Assembly: GCF_009730915.1 (NCBI RefSeq)
Contig: NC_052480.1
Coordinates: 372,001 to 436,000, forward strand
Reading direction: 5' to 3'
Length of the DNA: 64,000 nucleotides
Origin: Dioscorea cayenensis subsp. rotundata
Lineage: Eukaryota; Streptophyta; Magnoliopsida; Dioscoreales; Dioscoreaceae
Shown: positions 34,801 through 46,814 of the stretch, in pieces
How the letters are laid out: every line of letters begins with the position of its first letter
How positions within the stretch are numbered: the stretch's first letter is position 1
Notes under the pieces: generated by a model
The model's database searches: none
What the model was told of the DNA's origin: nothing
What the model saw: only the letters and a program-made list of their open reading frames with translations
Program-made: the position numbers and the translations under genes

Positions 34801-35757
34801 AACACACCACACATGCATGAATTCGGATGAGTATACTTTTCACTTAGAACCTAACTGGTATCAAAACCCATGGGTTAAGGAAAGCCATGTCCTAGCTGGT
34901 GCCTTACCAAAAACCAAATTAAGAGCAAAAGCCAACGAGCCCCACGAGTTTGGAGCCCCAGGAAAGAACATTGTCCACGGTACCGTTAACCAACTTGGTC
35001 TAAACTGTAAAAATTTTATGTTGGGCCGTTGAGCATTCGTTGCCACCCTGGCACTAGGCCCAATCCTCAACAAATAGAAATTGTCACCAATTCTTCATAA
35101 TTAACTGCTATATATATTTCTCCATCTAATTCTTCAGTTTAGGGGAAAAGAAAAAAAAGAGGGGTAAATAAGTCATTTCAAACATTTAATACAGAAATAA
35201 TTGAAATACACTGTATGCGCAGCGTGGGAGAGAAAAGAATAGTATACTATTAAAAAAAAAAAACAAACATACATAGTGATAGAAAGGAGAAATTAGAGCG
35301 GAGGGATTTGAATGAAAATTAAGACCATTTAATGAGAAGTGGAGTAAAAAGAATAATGGTAATAATAAGAAAAAACAAAAGAGCATCGATGTGGGTGGGG
35401 TGATGATGGAGGATGGAAGGGCCATCATTGCGAATCTTGGGCCGGCCGAAACTCATCATCATTTGAGGGGCCCCAAAGAAAGGGAAGGGGGGTGTTAACT
35501 GGGCATTATTAGAATACCAAGAATACCCCCTTGAAGCCCCATCATCACGTGACGGCATCACATCTTTCCAACCCTCCTCTCTCGCATCATCATGTGCTCA
35601 CACACACCAAAAACCCGCCCCCTACCGGCCGCCTTGCTTACACCCAACACATGCATGATTCCTGTGGCAGCGCCATGAGGGTGCATGTCCCCCCCACCCC
35701 CTTCTTCAAAACCCCTAGTACAAACTATAACCCCACCTTCACTTCCTTTCTTCTCTC

Positions 35758-35764
35758 TATATAT
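35758..35764 (+). promoter_or_regulatory. TATA box of the LITTLE ZIPPER gene
   Basis: TATATAT precedes the predicted leader exon, which then contains the CT tract. Its spacing from the CT tract is reasonable for a TATA-driven start near 35790. Confidence 0.5.
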
Positions 35765-35811
35765 GCATCCCCCCCTACCCACAGGCCACAACCATCTCAT
35801 CTCCTTCAATT

Positions 35812-35813
<2 letters not shown>

Positions 35814-35859
<46 letters not shown>
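35814..35859 (+). repeat. (CT)n microsatellite in the LITTLE ZIPPER leader
   Basis: A 46-bp perfect CT/TC run in the predicted 5' UTR. CT tracts are common in plant leaders and core promoters. Its length is likely polymorphic. Confidence 0.9.
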
Positions 35860-35863
<4 letters not shown>

Positions 35864-36474
35864 ATATCTTCCTTGCTTTCTTCTAAGAGGGCCAACCAAC
35901 TAAAAGGTGATATACTTTGCAAAGAGAAATAAACTCTTGTAGCTTCCTCTTTTGACTGCTACTTTAGAATTAAGTATGAAGGGAGGGTGTCGTGTACTTG
36001 TTTTCTTCTCTATCATGTTTGTGCTTGTTTGGGTTTCCACATTGTTTGAATGTGCCAAGGTGGATAAGAGTGTTTGTTTTTTTTTTGAATAAAGATAAGA
36101 GTGTTTGTTGTTCTTCCTCTTTGGTTCATAAATAGTTGCTTTATTTATTTTTCCTACTTAAGCCTCTTTAATTTATCCTCATTTCTAGCTGGAAGTTTCT
36201 TTGAAGATAGCATACTGGAAGGTGGTATATTAATTCTTATAGCTGGTTATCTCTTCTTCCTTATAGTTTTCTGTTTTCATGGTTTTTATAGGGTAGAAAG
36301 ACGAACTCGATTCAAATAACAAAGGCTGCAACTTGTAGTGGACCCAGCCTTTGAGCCCACAACTTTGACCCAGTCATGCATGTTGTTTTGGGTAGTCTAT
36401 TAATTAAGCTTGTGTTTTTGACGTTTTGATTTTAAAGTCCCTTGGTTTTAGTTAGTTACAGACACTTTCGAGGT

Positions 36475-36595
36475 TTCAGATCATTCTAATTATCTTTTCT
36501 GGATTTTGGGAAAACCAAGGTTTCTATCCGGCTCTCACATAGAACTTTGTGTTGTAAGTTGTAACCACTACACCATCACTTCCAGTCTTAACTCA
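36475..36595 (-). mobile_element. Probable SINE in the LITTLE ZIPPER leader intron
   Basis: The minus strand reads GATGGTGTAGTGGTTACAAC (a very good Pol III A box) and then GAGCCGGATAGAAACC (degenerate B box), ending in a T/A-rich stretch. It could be a decayed tRNA pseudogene or the head of a SINE. No clear tail or target duplication is visible. Confidence 0.45.
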
Positions 36596-36719
36596 TGTAT
36601 TGTCTATCTACCAGTTATCAGGTCTTTTGACCTTTTAATATTATTCCCAAGATACCCCCTCTTTGTCTGATATTTAGTATATTTGTTTCCAGGGTACTAT
36701 ATATTCCTGCCAGCAAGTC

Positions 36720-36941
36720 ATGGAAAGGCTCAACTCCAAGCTGTACTTGCAGAACTGTTACATAATGAAGGAGAATGAAAGGCTTAGGAAGAAGGCACAA
36801 CTACTAAACCAGGAGAACCAGGCTCTTCTGTCCGAGCTCAAACAGAAACTGACCAAGTCTAGTGCCAGTCCCAACCCAAATTCAATCCCAGACCTCAACC
36901 TCAGCCCAGCTGCAAACAAGGCTCCGAATGCAAACAAATAG
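36720..36941 (+). CDS. ZPR: LITTLE ZIPPER microprotein (ZPR3/ZPR4 type)
   Basis: A 73-residue microprotein consisting of little more than a leucine zipper (residues 2-45: MERLNSKLYLQNCYIMKENE, then LRKK.QLLNQENQALLSELKQKL) and a Ser/Pro/Asn-rich tail. LITTLE ZIPPER proteins pair with the zipper of HD-ZIP III transcription factors and block their DNA binding, forming a feedback loop in meristem and leaf polarity control. The length and zipper sequence match the short ZPR3/ZPR4 type. The coding region is preceded by an acceptor (TTTGTTTCCAG, ending 36692). The best partner donor is at 35907, giving a 786-bp leader intron and a non-coding first exon with a CT tract. This exon structure is inferred. 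Target binding sites for HD-ZIP III were not searched. Confidence 0.92.
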   Translation: MERLNSKLYLQNCYIMKENERLRKKAQLLNQENQALLSELKQKLTKSSASPNPNSIPDLNLSPAANKAPNANK

Positions 36942-39900
36942 GCATGCACTGATATATGTTTCAAGGAATGATGTCTTTATCGCACTCGTTTTGAATGTTC
37001 AGGTGTAATAGTTTGAGTCTCGACTTTCAATGTCAGTCTTGACTCTTATGTATTTGGCTCTGGAGGCCAGTTAATTTAGTATATCTGATATCTTTCAGAA
37101 GAGACTATTCTGTCTTCTTATAACTGGACCACACCGACTAGACTAAAATTCTACTGGTCTTGGTCTTGGTCTTCAGAATAAATATAGCAAGAGAAAAACT
37201 TACAATCTGTGAAGCTAGAAAATCTAAGACTTTTACACATGAGGCGTATCATAAGAAACCCAGGCGTGCAATGTGTCCATATTTATCTTCTGCCTGATAT
37301 CATAACTTGAAACTCATAACGATTAAGTGTTTCCCTGCCTAAAACACAGCTTACACAAGATGTTAATTAAGCGTTGAAAAAGACAGAAAAAGCCTTTGGG
37401 AAAAAGGTAACCCAGCCAATTAACAAACGCAATTAAACTATTTTTATTGAAAAATACAAGAGAGAAAAAGTCTTAAAATAAATAAATATATATATATATA
37501 TATATATAATAGACCAGCTGCATGTAATTCCACAAAAAGGGTACCAAATCAAAGTCACGAGAGAAACGTCCCAAGCTTTAGACCTGAGCTATATACAACG
37601 TTTGGAAAGGAGTAATAGACTAACAGTGTGACACAGAAAGCAGAGTATTTGCGAAATACAAAAAGAATACTTATATGCTCCTAAAGCTTCCAAAGTTATG
37701 ATCATAGCCTTTTAATATTGATCCTAAAAGAATATGGAAGCTTTGATGAGATTATTATGTCCGAGTTTAAAAGGGGTTATACTTGATGGCAGGGATGTAG
37801 GGTCAAAGAAACATGTCAGGCACTTGGTGTAAGTCAATGGGATTTATAAATGGAAGAAGGACTAGAGTCTTGAGGTGGGGTACAGAGAGGAAGGATTGTA
37901 AAGAAGAGAAACAAAGGGTCCAACTAGAAATCTATAATATCAATCAGACAAGACATCTGCTCTGTAGTACATAGTGGTTGACCAGAAGACAACATACGTC
38001 ATGTGCTCTTGAGTTAGAAGTCCAATCAATGTCTCTTTTCAGCCCCATTTGTCATAATCTCATCATATTATCTAAGACCAATGTGTCCTTATACTAGTTA
38101 TATTTAAGTGTCACTGGAAATCCAGTAAAACTAGTCAAATAGGAGTGGAGAACCAGACAACTAAAAAACCATATCCCCAAAGAAAACGGATAAGATTCAA
38201 GCACAAGGGTCATAATTTCTGGACCAAAAAGCTCAGAATGTACATTATTAGCTCATATATATATATATATATATAAGGTTGAGAATTCCTTATCCCATCG
38301 CTTCATATTCAACAACTAAGCAACTAAATAAAATACAACCACACTAGATACCATGCCCAGATACTTGGATACTGAGAATGAAATGGTCTTAAGATTCCAC
38401 ACTACTCATACTCAAATAAAGTTAATGGGCTTTTATATATGACCTGGTTCATCTTCTGTATGTTGAACCAAGGGTAATCACCTTGAACTAAAAATATGTT
38501 AATGAGTTTTGATATGGATACTATAAGAGTAATATTTATTTGTATCAGCTATATTTACTAAACAAATGTCCAATTTATTAACAATCATTCATTTTTTTCT
38601 CGAGATCATCAGCATGATGAGTTCCCAAATCACCAATGGCCCCACACACAGATGCCAACATACAGGAGGATTGGACATCAGGATTACAACGGCTCACCTC
38701 AAAAAAAATATATATATATGTTTGAATTATCAAATGGGAACAATCAAGACTTGGCCTCGTTATTAGCTAGCTATAACTGACCATAAGCACCAACTTTTTA
38801 GCCCTGTAAGGTAGTCTCTTTACATGCAAGGAGAATGCTCTGCTGAACCATTTCTCATCTATGGTGCCGCACAGGGCATCAATTTTGACTGTAAATATCT
38901 TACCCCTTCTAATCGGCCATCAAATCACCACTTAAGATTCCTTTAGTAATCCTCAAGAAAACTATATATTCCCATTATTTACACAAGAAACATTAACTGG
39001 CAAAGAGACCCGATGATGTCCCCTGAGCCTCAGTTTCATGAAAAGGTGTCTGGCATGTGAATTTAATGCAAATTATGGTAAACTGCTGCTGATTGTTTAT
39101 GTAGGGCCTTCGCTACAGAATTGCACTCGATGTCTAACTTTAGGTGGCCAGCGAAAAGACTCTTCATAATTATCATCATTTCCAACAGTTATGACACAAC
39201 AATTGTTTCCAACCATCTACTAATAGGGTACATTAGCCATTAAACAAGAAAAGGCCGCCATTATGTTTATGTTATTAAAACTCATAATTCAGTTGTGAAA
39301 ACTGCATAACCCACCTAAGCACCAATAGTTGATTGCCTACAGAAATTTCTTTGTACAACAACACAAAAAGTGGCAAATTGGGAATGGCACTCCCTCAGTT
39401 AAGACTCTGGGAAGATGGGCAGGTGGGGCGGCCAATATTTGCTGTTGTAGGAAAAACAGTTACTGCTGGTCTACAAAGAACATAAAAATCTAGCATACTC
39501 CAACCATATCATGACATTGTCATCTTGATTTTTCTAAGCTTTCTCAATTATATGAATAAAATAGACATGAGCAAAAGGTGGATAAAGAAGCTGATTTATG
39601 CCCTACGCATGTGGTTGAGACTACTCACAACTGATCTACAAGTTTAATATTGGTTGGACAAAGAAGCACACAAAATGAGCCGAAAGGAAATGATAAGAGA
39701 GTGCATAAGATGGCATCAAAATATTCGAATAGGATTTGAGGTCAAGTAAACAAGGATGAAGGAAGCTTCTATAACTTTGTGCTCTATTGCAAACTGAGAT
39801 ATCTTATCTTTCCTTCGATCAAAAAGTTACCAATTCAAAGTCTGCAATACACACACATCAAGCAGCCGTAATGCAGATCTTAAAATGTACAAGGTAATCC

Positions 39901-40840
39901 AACATGCGGGATGGGCTTCCTTCACTTACATTTAATTAACCTAAAAGGACTCAAATACACATACACTTGTACTTCAAACAATGGCCTGAAGCCTTGAACT
40001 GAAAAGTATTGTCCATCTACAAGCCAAAGGTCTTATGTATATGGCATCCTATGGATCTGAATTCAGTATTACAATTTCGATGTAATAACTACTATATTCT
40101 AACACTTACCATGCACTTGGTCAACAATTTTCTTTTAATTAAATGCCATGTTTTTCTAACAAATTTTCCACTGATAATAAGAAAGTCACTAATGGCATTA
40201 GTTACATTCTTCTTGCCAAGAAAAGGGTCATTATGGTCTTTTTCTTTTTTTTTTTTTGGTCATTATAGTCTTTTTTAAAAAAAAATAAATAAAATTGAAT
40301 AAAATGGATAAACCATAAGATATATTAAAAGGAAAGGAAGGAGCAAGTACCTATACCTAGACCAATCTTAACCACCCGTAGTGATTAAATGGTCAAATCA
40401 CAAAATAAAAATTAGAGGAGCATGAAAAAAATTATTATAGTTTCATATGGTTACAATAATTTTGACTCCCATCCACACAAAGCATTTCTATTGTCTAGAA
40501 TAAATTTAGATCTCAATAATTAGACAAAGAATAAGAGCCCAACACAAAAACCTAGGTTAGTCAATGCTCACCACTCTCTACTAGCCCAGATTGAACAAAA
40601 TGCACAGCCTTAATTAAGCAAAAATGGTATCAATTCCAAAGATATTTAAACCAAAGACATCTCTCTGACCCCCATTTTTGGTAGACCCAACAGCCAACGA
40701 ATCATCAGATTTCACTTCAACTATACAAAACAAGAACACGAACACAGAACATCATCTGATATACACTATAACTAAAGTCCACACAACTTTTGATTAATCA
40801 TCAAAAGAACAAACACCATTAACAGAAAAATTACAACATG
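36942..40840. other. Long intergenic spacer
   Basis: No gene or known RNA is recognised. The spacer contains (TA)n runs at 37487-37508 and 38255-38274, a T-rich run at 40243-40256 and a LINE tail near 40265. Short open frames (38566-38766, 40009-40278) show no domain. Promoter or distal regulatory sequence for ZPR or the genes beyond could lie here, but nothing specific is visible. Confidence 0.45.
40262..40350 (-). mobile_element. LINE 3' end fragment
   Basis: ATTGAATAAAATGGATAAACCATAA is the minus-strand form of the LINE 3' signature, preceded by an A/T-rich tail (40275-40292). Only the 3' end is recognisable. Confidence 0.5.
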
Positions 40841-40847
40841 CATCGAT

Positions 40848-41111
40848 TCACTCAACAAACACCATTCCAGCCAAGAACGCATATAAATTTCCAAAAATAA
40901 ATCCGCAAATCGGAAATGCTATTATAAATCCAAAGTAATCATTATATACTTCAAAGTCTAGCACATACAAAACATCAAAAGTTCTAAAGTTTAGATCTAA
41001 TTGGAGACATTGAAGAATGAGAATTGTGTAGGGATCCGAACCTGGATGGAGACATTGGAGAGAAGCTGGGGAAAACGAGAGAGAAGAGAAGTTCATCGAT
41101 GAAGTATTCAT
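40848..41111 (-). CDS. Uncertain small hydrophobic open frame
   Basis: An 87-codon frame whose last 34 residues (from EVYNDYFGF to FLAGMVFVE) form one convincing membrane-spanning stretch rich in Phe, Ile and Gly. The first part looks non-coding. A potential splice donor (CAG|GTTCGG near 41042) cuts through it, so this may be the first exon of a non-coding or alternatively spliced transcript. I do not recognise the protein and see no supporting neighbour. Confidence 0.2.
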   Translation of the reverse strand: MNTSSMNFSSLSFSPASLQCLHPGSDPYTILILQCLQLDLNFRTFDVLYVLDFEVYNDYFGFIIAFPICGFIFGNLYAFLAGMVFVE

Positions 41112-41628
41112 TATTCATTCCTCTTCGCGGACAAAAGAGGGAGGGAAATGAAAGCGCCGCCCTGCCACCAAGGTTAAATCTTGACCGTTCGTTTCGTTTT
41201 GAGAGTTTTCAAGTTTTCAATCTGCACCGTTCATCACGGCTAACAAAAAGAGTGTGGCAAAAGGGTCACGATTTCAGTGGATCAGAGCCGTTTATCATGT
41301 CTAAAATAACGGCTCACATTAAATCTGGGCATTTTTTCACAGATCCATGGACTCTCTTGTTATAGTAAGTTCGTTTGATTAAATCTGGGGATTATTAGGA
41401 TGAAGCATTGAAGTAACTCTTTGTACATGATATAAGATTGATGATTGGTCAGCAGAGCAAGACGTGCAAACTGATGATCATCGAATTGATAATTGGTTTG
41501 CAAATATCGAATCTTCAATTAGAATTGAAGATCTGGGTACACAATATTCAGAAAGAGCAAGAAGAGAGAAGTTCAATGGGTTGTTCATTTGATTATGTCA
41601 CAATTTAAGGAGCATTTCTCCAGTTCGG

Positions 41629-44600
41629 TTACCAATTGCAGTATCCATGCCAACAGCTACAATCATCGGTTTTGTCATTGAATAGGTCTGGCCTGGTGGC
41701 TGGGAAAAGAAGCTTGAAGAAACCTACCACGCCAACTGCAAATGAGAATGCCACTATTCCTGCAAATTTAGATACAAATGAAAAAGGACATAACTCCGGC
41801 TCAATACTTGAACAACGATGAAAATTTGAGTACAAATGAGATCAAACGGCATAACCTACATAAGTGCTTATTGATATAGTGAGTTTATCTGACATCCAGT
41901 TATGACATAGTACTTGGTTGATATTCTTAAATCATCAACCTTATGGGAGACAAAATAACAGAAATTTGAACCATCCCCCTATTTTATCATCATGCAGTTA
42001 CTATGAACATATGGTTTCTTTGATTCAATGAAAGCAATAATTAGGAAAATCTCTTATTTACTTTCTTTGGTTAGTAAGGTTAACTTTTTCTAATTCATCA
42101 CAGAATCCGCAACAAGCACATATCCATTTCATTTTCTTCACCCCCTAAACTAGACCAGGACAAGAAGTATACAGAAAGTATGACCAAAACATATATTTTC
42201 ATTACGCAATCTTTTTTTTTTTTTTTAATTGCCTGCAAATTAATGTTCACTAACCTTTTCCTCGGGCCGAAGAAAATACAGGCAAACCCATCATATTACA
42301 AAATATATGAGCAACAATCGGAGCTACTACGTTCCCTGCATAAATCAATAAAAGTACTAATTAGTTTCTTGACTGTAAAAACATCAATGCAACAAGGTGG
42401 TCTCCTAGCAAATCACAATGCATGCTCATTAGCAGTAAAAGTGAGGTCAGGTATACCAATTAAATCAAACACAAGGAATCTACTTAAATTGGGATGGTCT
42501 TGATGAAGGCGAAAAATAATAAGCCTTGTAGCCCAAAATGAACTCATCTTAGAAGCACAGGTTTATATACCAACCAAGAAGACTAAAAATTATATCCCAT
42601 GAAAGTATTATACGGCAACAATAAATATAAATTATACATCAAGAATAGTCCTTGAAATCTATTAATCACAAATCTTTGCAAATGAAAAGAAAAGATGACA
42701 CCGCCAAAAATTTACCATGACAATATAAAGATATTCTGAGAATCATTTGCTGGATAGAGTAGTTAAACCTGTTCGAATGAAGAGAAAGGATGCATACCAC
42801 CCAAATATTATCGTATAACCAAGTTGGTTACCTGGAAACATATTATATCCAAGTAAGATTTGACAGCAAAAATGAGAATCAAGAGTATGAACATTGATAC
42901 GAAAAAGCAACCTAGGTTATATGTGAGTGTGTGTGTGTGTGTATTAAATGCATGAAAGACAGAACCTCTGATAAATTATGAACCCTGATAAATAATAAAC
43001 CCTACCACAATTATAAATCATCATGTTGGAAATCAAGTTAAGCAGAGACTTAGTTCTTAGCCATCTCCTTAAAATATTTGTCATGGGTTATGCTTTCAGC
43101 AATGAACAGAATGCAAGAAAGGAAAAATAACCTTTTAAAACAGCCTAATAAAAAAACATAAATTCTTGAAGAGAGATGATGAAGGCAATCCAATTATGGA
43201 GCACTGCACGAAAGTAGATAGCTGAGAAAACAGTACCTACAATTAGGAATGCCTTCCAAAAGTTATATCTCTGTTGATAATAAAGCTCCAGAAAATGGTT
43301 CAAGTGTGCTGCAAAATAAGGGGAAAAAATTCCCCAATCAGAACTTTCAATGTGCCTCATCATAACATCAAAAAGCATACATTTAAAAAAGGCATCTCAG
43401 GTTTTGACATTGCTGGGTACCTAGTTACCTAAGCTGAAGAAAATTGGGCTGAAAAACGTGATGCTGTAAGCTGTGAGTCCACCACAAAGAAGCAAGGGTA
43501 TCATGCATGCCCTAAACACCAACTCTTCCGTTATTGGTGCCTGTAAAATGAAGATTGGTAAACACTGAAATGCTATAGTCCTGCAACTTTTACCCAAACT
43601 AATATATGATACTGCATAGAAGAGAAAATAGAAATTTGACCGATGTAGCAATTCATACTGCAGGCAAATATAGCATGAAAATGATATTTCTCACTCATAT
43701 TCCTTCCTACTCAGATCTGGTATCCGTTAGCAGAATAAAAAAACTCTTGCTTCATAGGCTATACAAAAGATTATTGAATTTTAGGCAATAAAGATGGGAA
43801 TGTAATCACAGCAAACGCCCACAACTATCAGTTGCACATCTTCCAAATGTTGTTGTTCCAAATTTCAAGTTTGAGAACCAAGAAGCATGCGAAAACAACA
43901 AACATTATTAACATAGTTGACAAAAAAAATGGAGCTAATCACATCAAAATACTCAATGGTAGCAGAAAATAATTACTAACACAGACAATAGGCAAAAAGC
44001 AGACAAAACATTTGTGCATTTAAGACAAGGGAATAGATTGAGAAATGTTAAATGAAGCAAGCAATAATGCTGACCACTACATAATTGCGCCAATTCAACA
44101 CATCACTGGCCGAAGAGCGTGCCCCATGTATGCATCTTTCAACTATACCACATAAGCAAGCCCCAAATGACAAGCCGTCTCTACTTCCTTTCCATGCATG
44201 AATGAACAACAGAACCCTTGATACAAATGACCCGGTGTATAAGAGCCCAGTCAAGAGAAGAGGAAAGGCCACAGCTTGCCACTGCCCAGCAAATCAATCA
44301 TACAGCAATAGTAAGCAGTGAAAAACTTAATAGAAAACAAAATTACAGGGCAAGAGCTCACAGCATGATCACTTCTAATGCCATAAACATTCAAGATAAC
44401 CGGCAATTCCTTAAAATCCCCAACCTGAAAATATTGAGCAAAACGAAATCAAAACACTTTGAAATCAAAAGTCCAACTGCGGATGAGAGAGATGAGGAGC
44501 TTACACCAAGAAGGAAAGAGGAGAAAACAAGGGAGATGAGGGAGGAGACGACAGCGCAGGCGAAGCGGCGGAGCATGAAGCTCTCGATGGAGGTCGGAGG

Positions 44601-44714
44601 CGGGAGGCGAAGAAGGAGAGTCGGCGAGTAGAGGATCGCGACGTACAAGACCGCCATTGCAGCGCACGCCGCCACTGCGGTGATTCCCGAGAAGCTCCAG
44701 CTCGCCGCCATCAT
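41629..44714 (-). CDS. RCE1: CAAX prenyl protease 2 (RCE1/FACE2), eight exons
   Basis: An ER-membrane protease that removes the AAX tripeptide from prenylated CAAX proteins before carboxyl methylation. Minus-strand exons: 44714-44505, 44424-44362, 44281-44075, 43540-43429, 43308-43237, 42831-42769, 42335-42255 and 41759-41629. All introns are GT-AG and the frame is continuous, giving 312 residues, which is the size of known plant RCE1. The CPBP-family catalytic motifs are all present: EELVFR (Glu165, Glu166, Arg170), AHLNHFLE (His199, His202) and HIFCN (His252, Asn256). Multiple hydrophobic segments fit its polytopic topology. The C-terminus DDCSCWHGYCNW is typical of the plant enzyme. I chose MMAASW as the start. 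An upstream in-frame Met at 44774 would add 20 residues. Confidence 0.94.
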
Positions 44715-44939
44715 CGAAGGCGCTGCGAAATTGGGGATTCTCGGCTGCTGCCAGAGTGAAGACGGGGAGATCACTAGCTTCGATGCGATCGATTAGGGTT
44801 TTGATTCGTGGAAATTTGAGAACATCTTCTGACAGCGTTCCCGCTGCCTGTGCTTTGGTAAACAAGTCCGCGCCTTTTTCTCACGTGGCATTCGCACGAG
44901 CCCTAACGAGCTCCACTGGTTGAACTCCACTATTTAGTC

Positions 44940-45830
44940 CCTGAATTGTCAAATTTTGGTTTTGGTCCTTCAAAGATAAAATGTTATTTTAGTCCCTGCA
45001 TTAAAAAAATATGCATTATTACAGCATTGGTAGTATGGTAGTTTGATTGCATACTAGATTAGTTTTTTTTATTATTATTATTAAACCATTATTTTTTTAT
45101 AAAAAATGAATAAACCACAATTTTATTAAACAAGAAAGAACATGCACAAACTTGAAAAGCAAAAGCAAACAGAACTAGAGAAGCATCGAACAAAAAACCA
45201 TCACCAGGGGTAATGAGCTTCTAACAACAAACAAACAACCCCTGAAATAACTTAATTAAAAGAGAAAAAACACCACAACTGAGAAGTCGCCAGAAGAAAA
45301 CAAAAAAGATTTGTTTTTTAACTGCATTTAATTATTCAATTTCATCCTTCTAACAGTTATATTAGAATTTTTTTTTTTATAAAATAAATAAACTATGTTG
45401 TATCAAAATAAAAAAATAAAAGTTTGAAGATAACAAAAGATGAAATAAAATAACATAACATAGTCCACCGGACAGTTAAGATAACAAAAGGAAATAAGAA
45501 AAATAAGATCAAAGAGACTTAAAATCGAAATCCATTTTGGGAAAAAGGATTTTTGGATTTTAAGAGTTTTTTTTTAAAAAAAAAAAATACCAAAAGCATA
45601 CAATCTCTTGCATTTGAAGATCAAAGACACATTCTAATGAAGTAATAAACCAATCAACACTTTTAAATGTTTTTTCAGGCACTCTTGCCTGATTTTCTAC
45701 AACAGCCACCACCCAACATCACTTCCCTCTGAACCAAATCACCAAACAAACATCAAACACCACAGTGTTTGTTGAAAGAGGTTGCACTGAACTTCCATAT
45801 CTCCTCCTTAAATCTCAACTATAAAACCTT
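44940..45830. other. Intergenic spacer with LINE tail
   Basis: The spacer is AT-rich. Around 45105-45310 the sequence AAATGAATAAACCACAATTTT and following A-rich DNA resemble the minus-strand 3' end of the LINE family. A second, weaker resemblance is at 45378-45400. No gene is seen. Confidence 0.45.
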
Positions 45831-45873
45831 ATAGCTCCTAGATAATTAACCTTCAAACTGAGTTCCTTGTTCC

Positions 45874-46188
45874 ATGGCAAGCTCCATACAAAGCATCAGA
45901 GTTAAAGCCGAAGAAACTACAAAGTCAATGGAGACAATTGAAGACAACTTTGAAGAAGAACTCTTTGAGATCAACCTTGATGAGTTCAACCACATTCAAT
46001 CAAGCAATTACTATGACTATCAATCTACAACTACGGCCAAAGCTCTCCTTGCTAACTGTTTAGTTCCTATCAAGTACATCAGTGATGCTATCCCATACTG
46101 TGGTGAAGAATCCAGGCAACACTACTTTTCAAAATCTCTCAAGGTTGACATTAACAACACCATCTCCAAGACCACCACAAGAGTCTGA
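45874..46188 (+). CDS. Small single-exon gene of unknown function
   Basis: A 104-residue protein that I do not recognise. It begins MASSIQSIRVKAEE, has an acidic stretch (EDNFEEELFEINLDEF, residues 23-38), a Ser/Tyr/Thr-rich centre, a more hydrophobic ALLANCLVPIKYISDAIPYC segment (residues 56-75) and a Lys/Thr-rich end. No signal peptide or membrane span is evident. Support for a real gene comes from the CTATAAAACC TATA-like box at 45820, about 50 bp upstream, a good start context (TTCCATGGCA) and normal codon use over the whole frame. It is likely a plant-specific regulatory or unknown-domain protein, but no function can be given. Confidence 0.6.
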   Translation: MASSIQSIRVKAEETTKSMETIEDNFEEELFEINLDEFNHIQSSNYYDYQSTTTAKALLANCLVPIKYISDAIPYCGEESRQHYFSKSLKVDINNTISKTTTRV

Positions 46189-46814
46189 GAGCTTTGCGGA
46201 TTGTGTGATCCATGCAGACAAGCACAACAACTCACTGTAGTAAGATCAATTTAAGAGAGGAAGCACAGGAAGCATAATTATATTTTGAAGCTCTATTTAT
46301 GTTGTCTAAGTTGGCTCTAAAGATGTTGTGCAAATGGTTTAATGGTTACTTATAACTATTAACATAGACAACCAGCTTAATTAAGTATCATGAACTATAA
46401 TACGATTATAATTGGGGTTATATATATTACTTCAGATCAATCTGTCTCCCAACCTCAACTAGTATTTCCACAGGTACTAATTCAAACACAAACAAATAAT
46501 TTTTTCTTTAAAATTTTGTGTTATGTAATCAAAGAAATAATTTAATTAGATATTACTTTCACACCAGGAGAATCGTAATTTTTTTTTTTTACCGGATGAT
46601 TAAGAAATTAATTCTCTTCTCAACATTGATTTAGGTGAGCAGCAATTAAATAACTAAATAATTTTGGTGGCCTTTTGATGACCTTGTTAGAGCGAGGATT
46701 GATGATCCACCTCCATCTCATTGAAGCTACTCAAGGATAACCCATCTTAATCATTGTTGAATCATTTGGCAAACTTTTTGCATCACTATTTTATTGTTAC
46801 AGTAGGTTTTTGGA

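Noticed and set aside
34817..35032. 71-codon plus-strand open frame upstream of ZPR
   Set aside because: No domain, no promoter signal and an equally long antisense frame. Treated as chance.
35531..35932. 133-codon plus-strand open frame
   Set aside because: It runs through the TATA box and the CT microsatellite of the ZPR gene. The serine-leucine run is just the repeat.
35976..36092. Short frame resembling a secreted peptide (MKGGCRVLVFFS...)
   Set aside because: It lies inside the predicted ZPR leader intron, is only about 38 codons long and has no supporting context.
36475..36595. Considered as a functional tRNA gene
   Set aside because: The A box is good, but the B box is degenerate and no cloverleaf acceptor stem can be formed by eye.
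41024..41365. 113-codon plus-strand open frame
   Set aside because: No domain, odd composition, and it lies opposite a possible leader exon. It looks like a chance frame in a promoter-like region.
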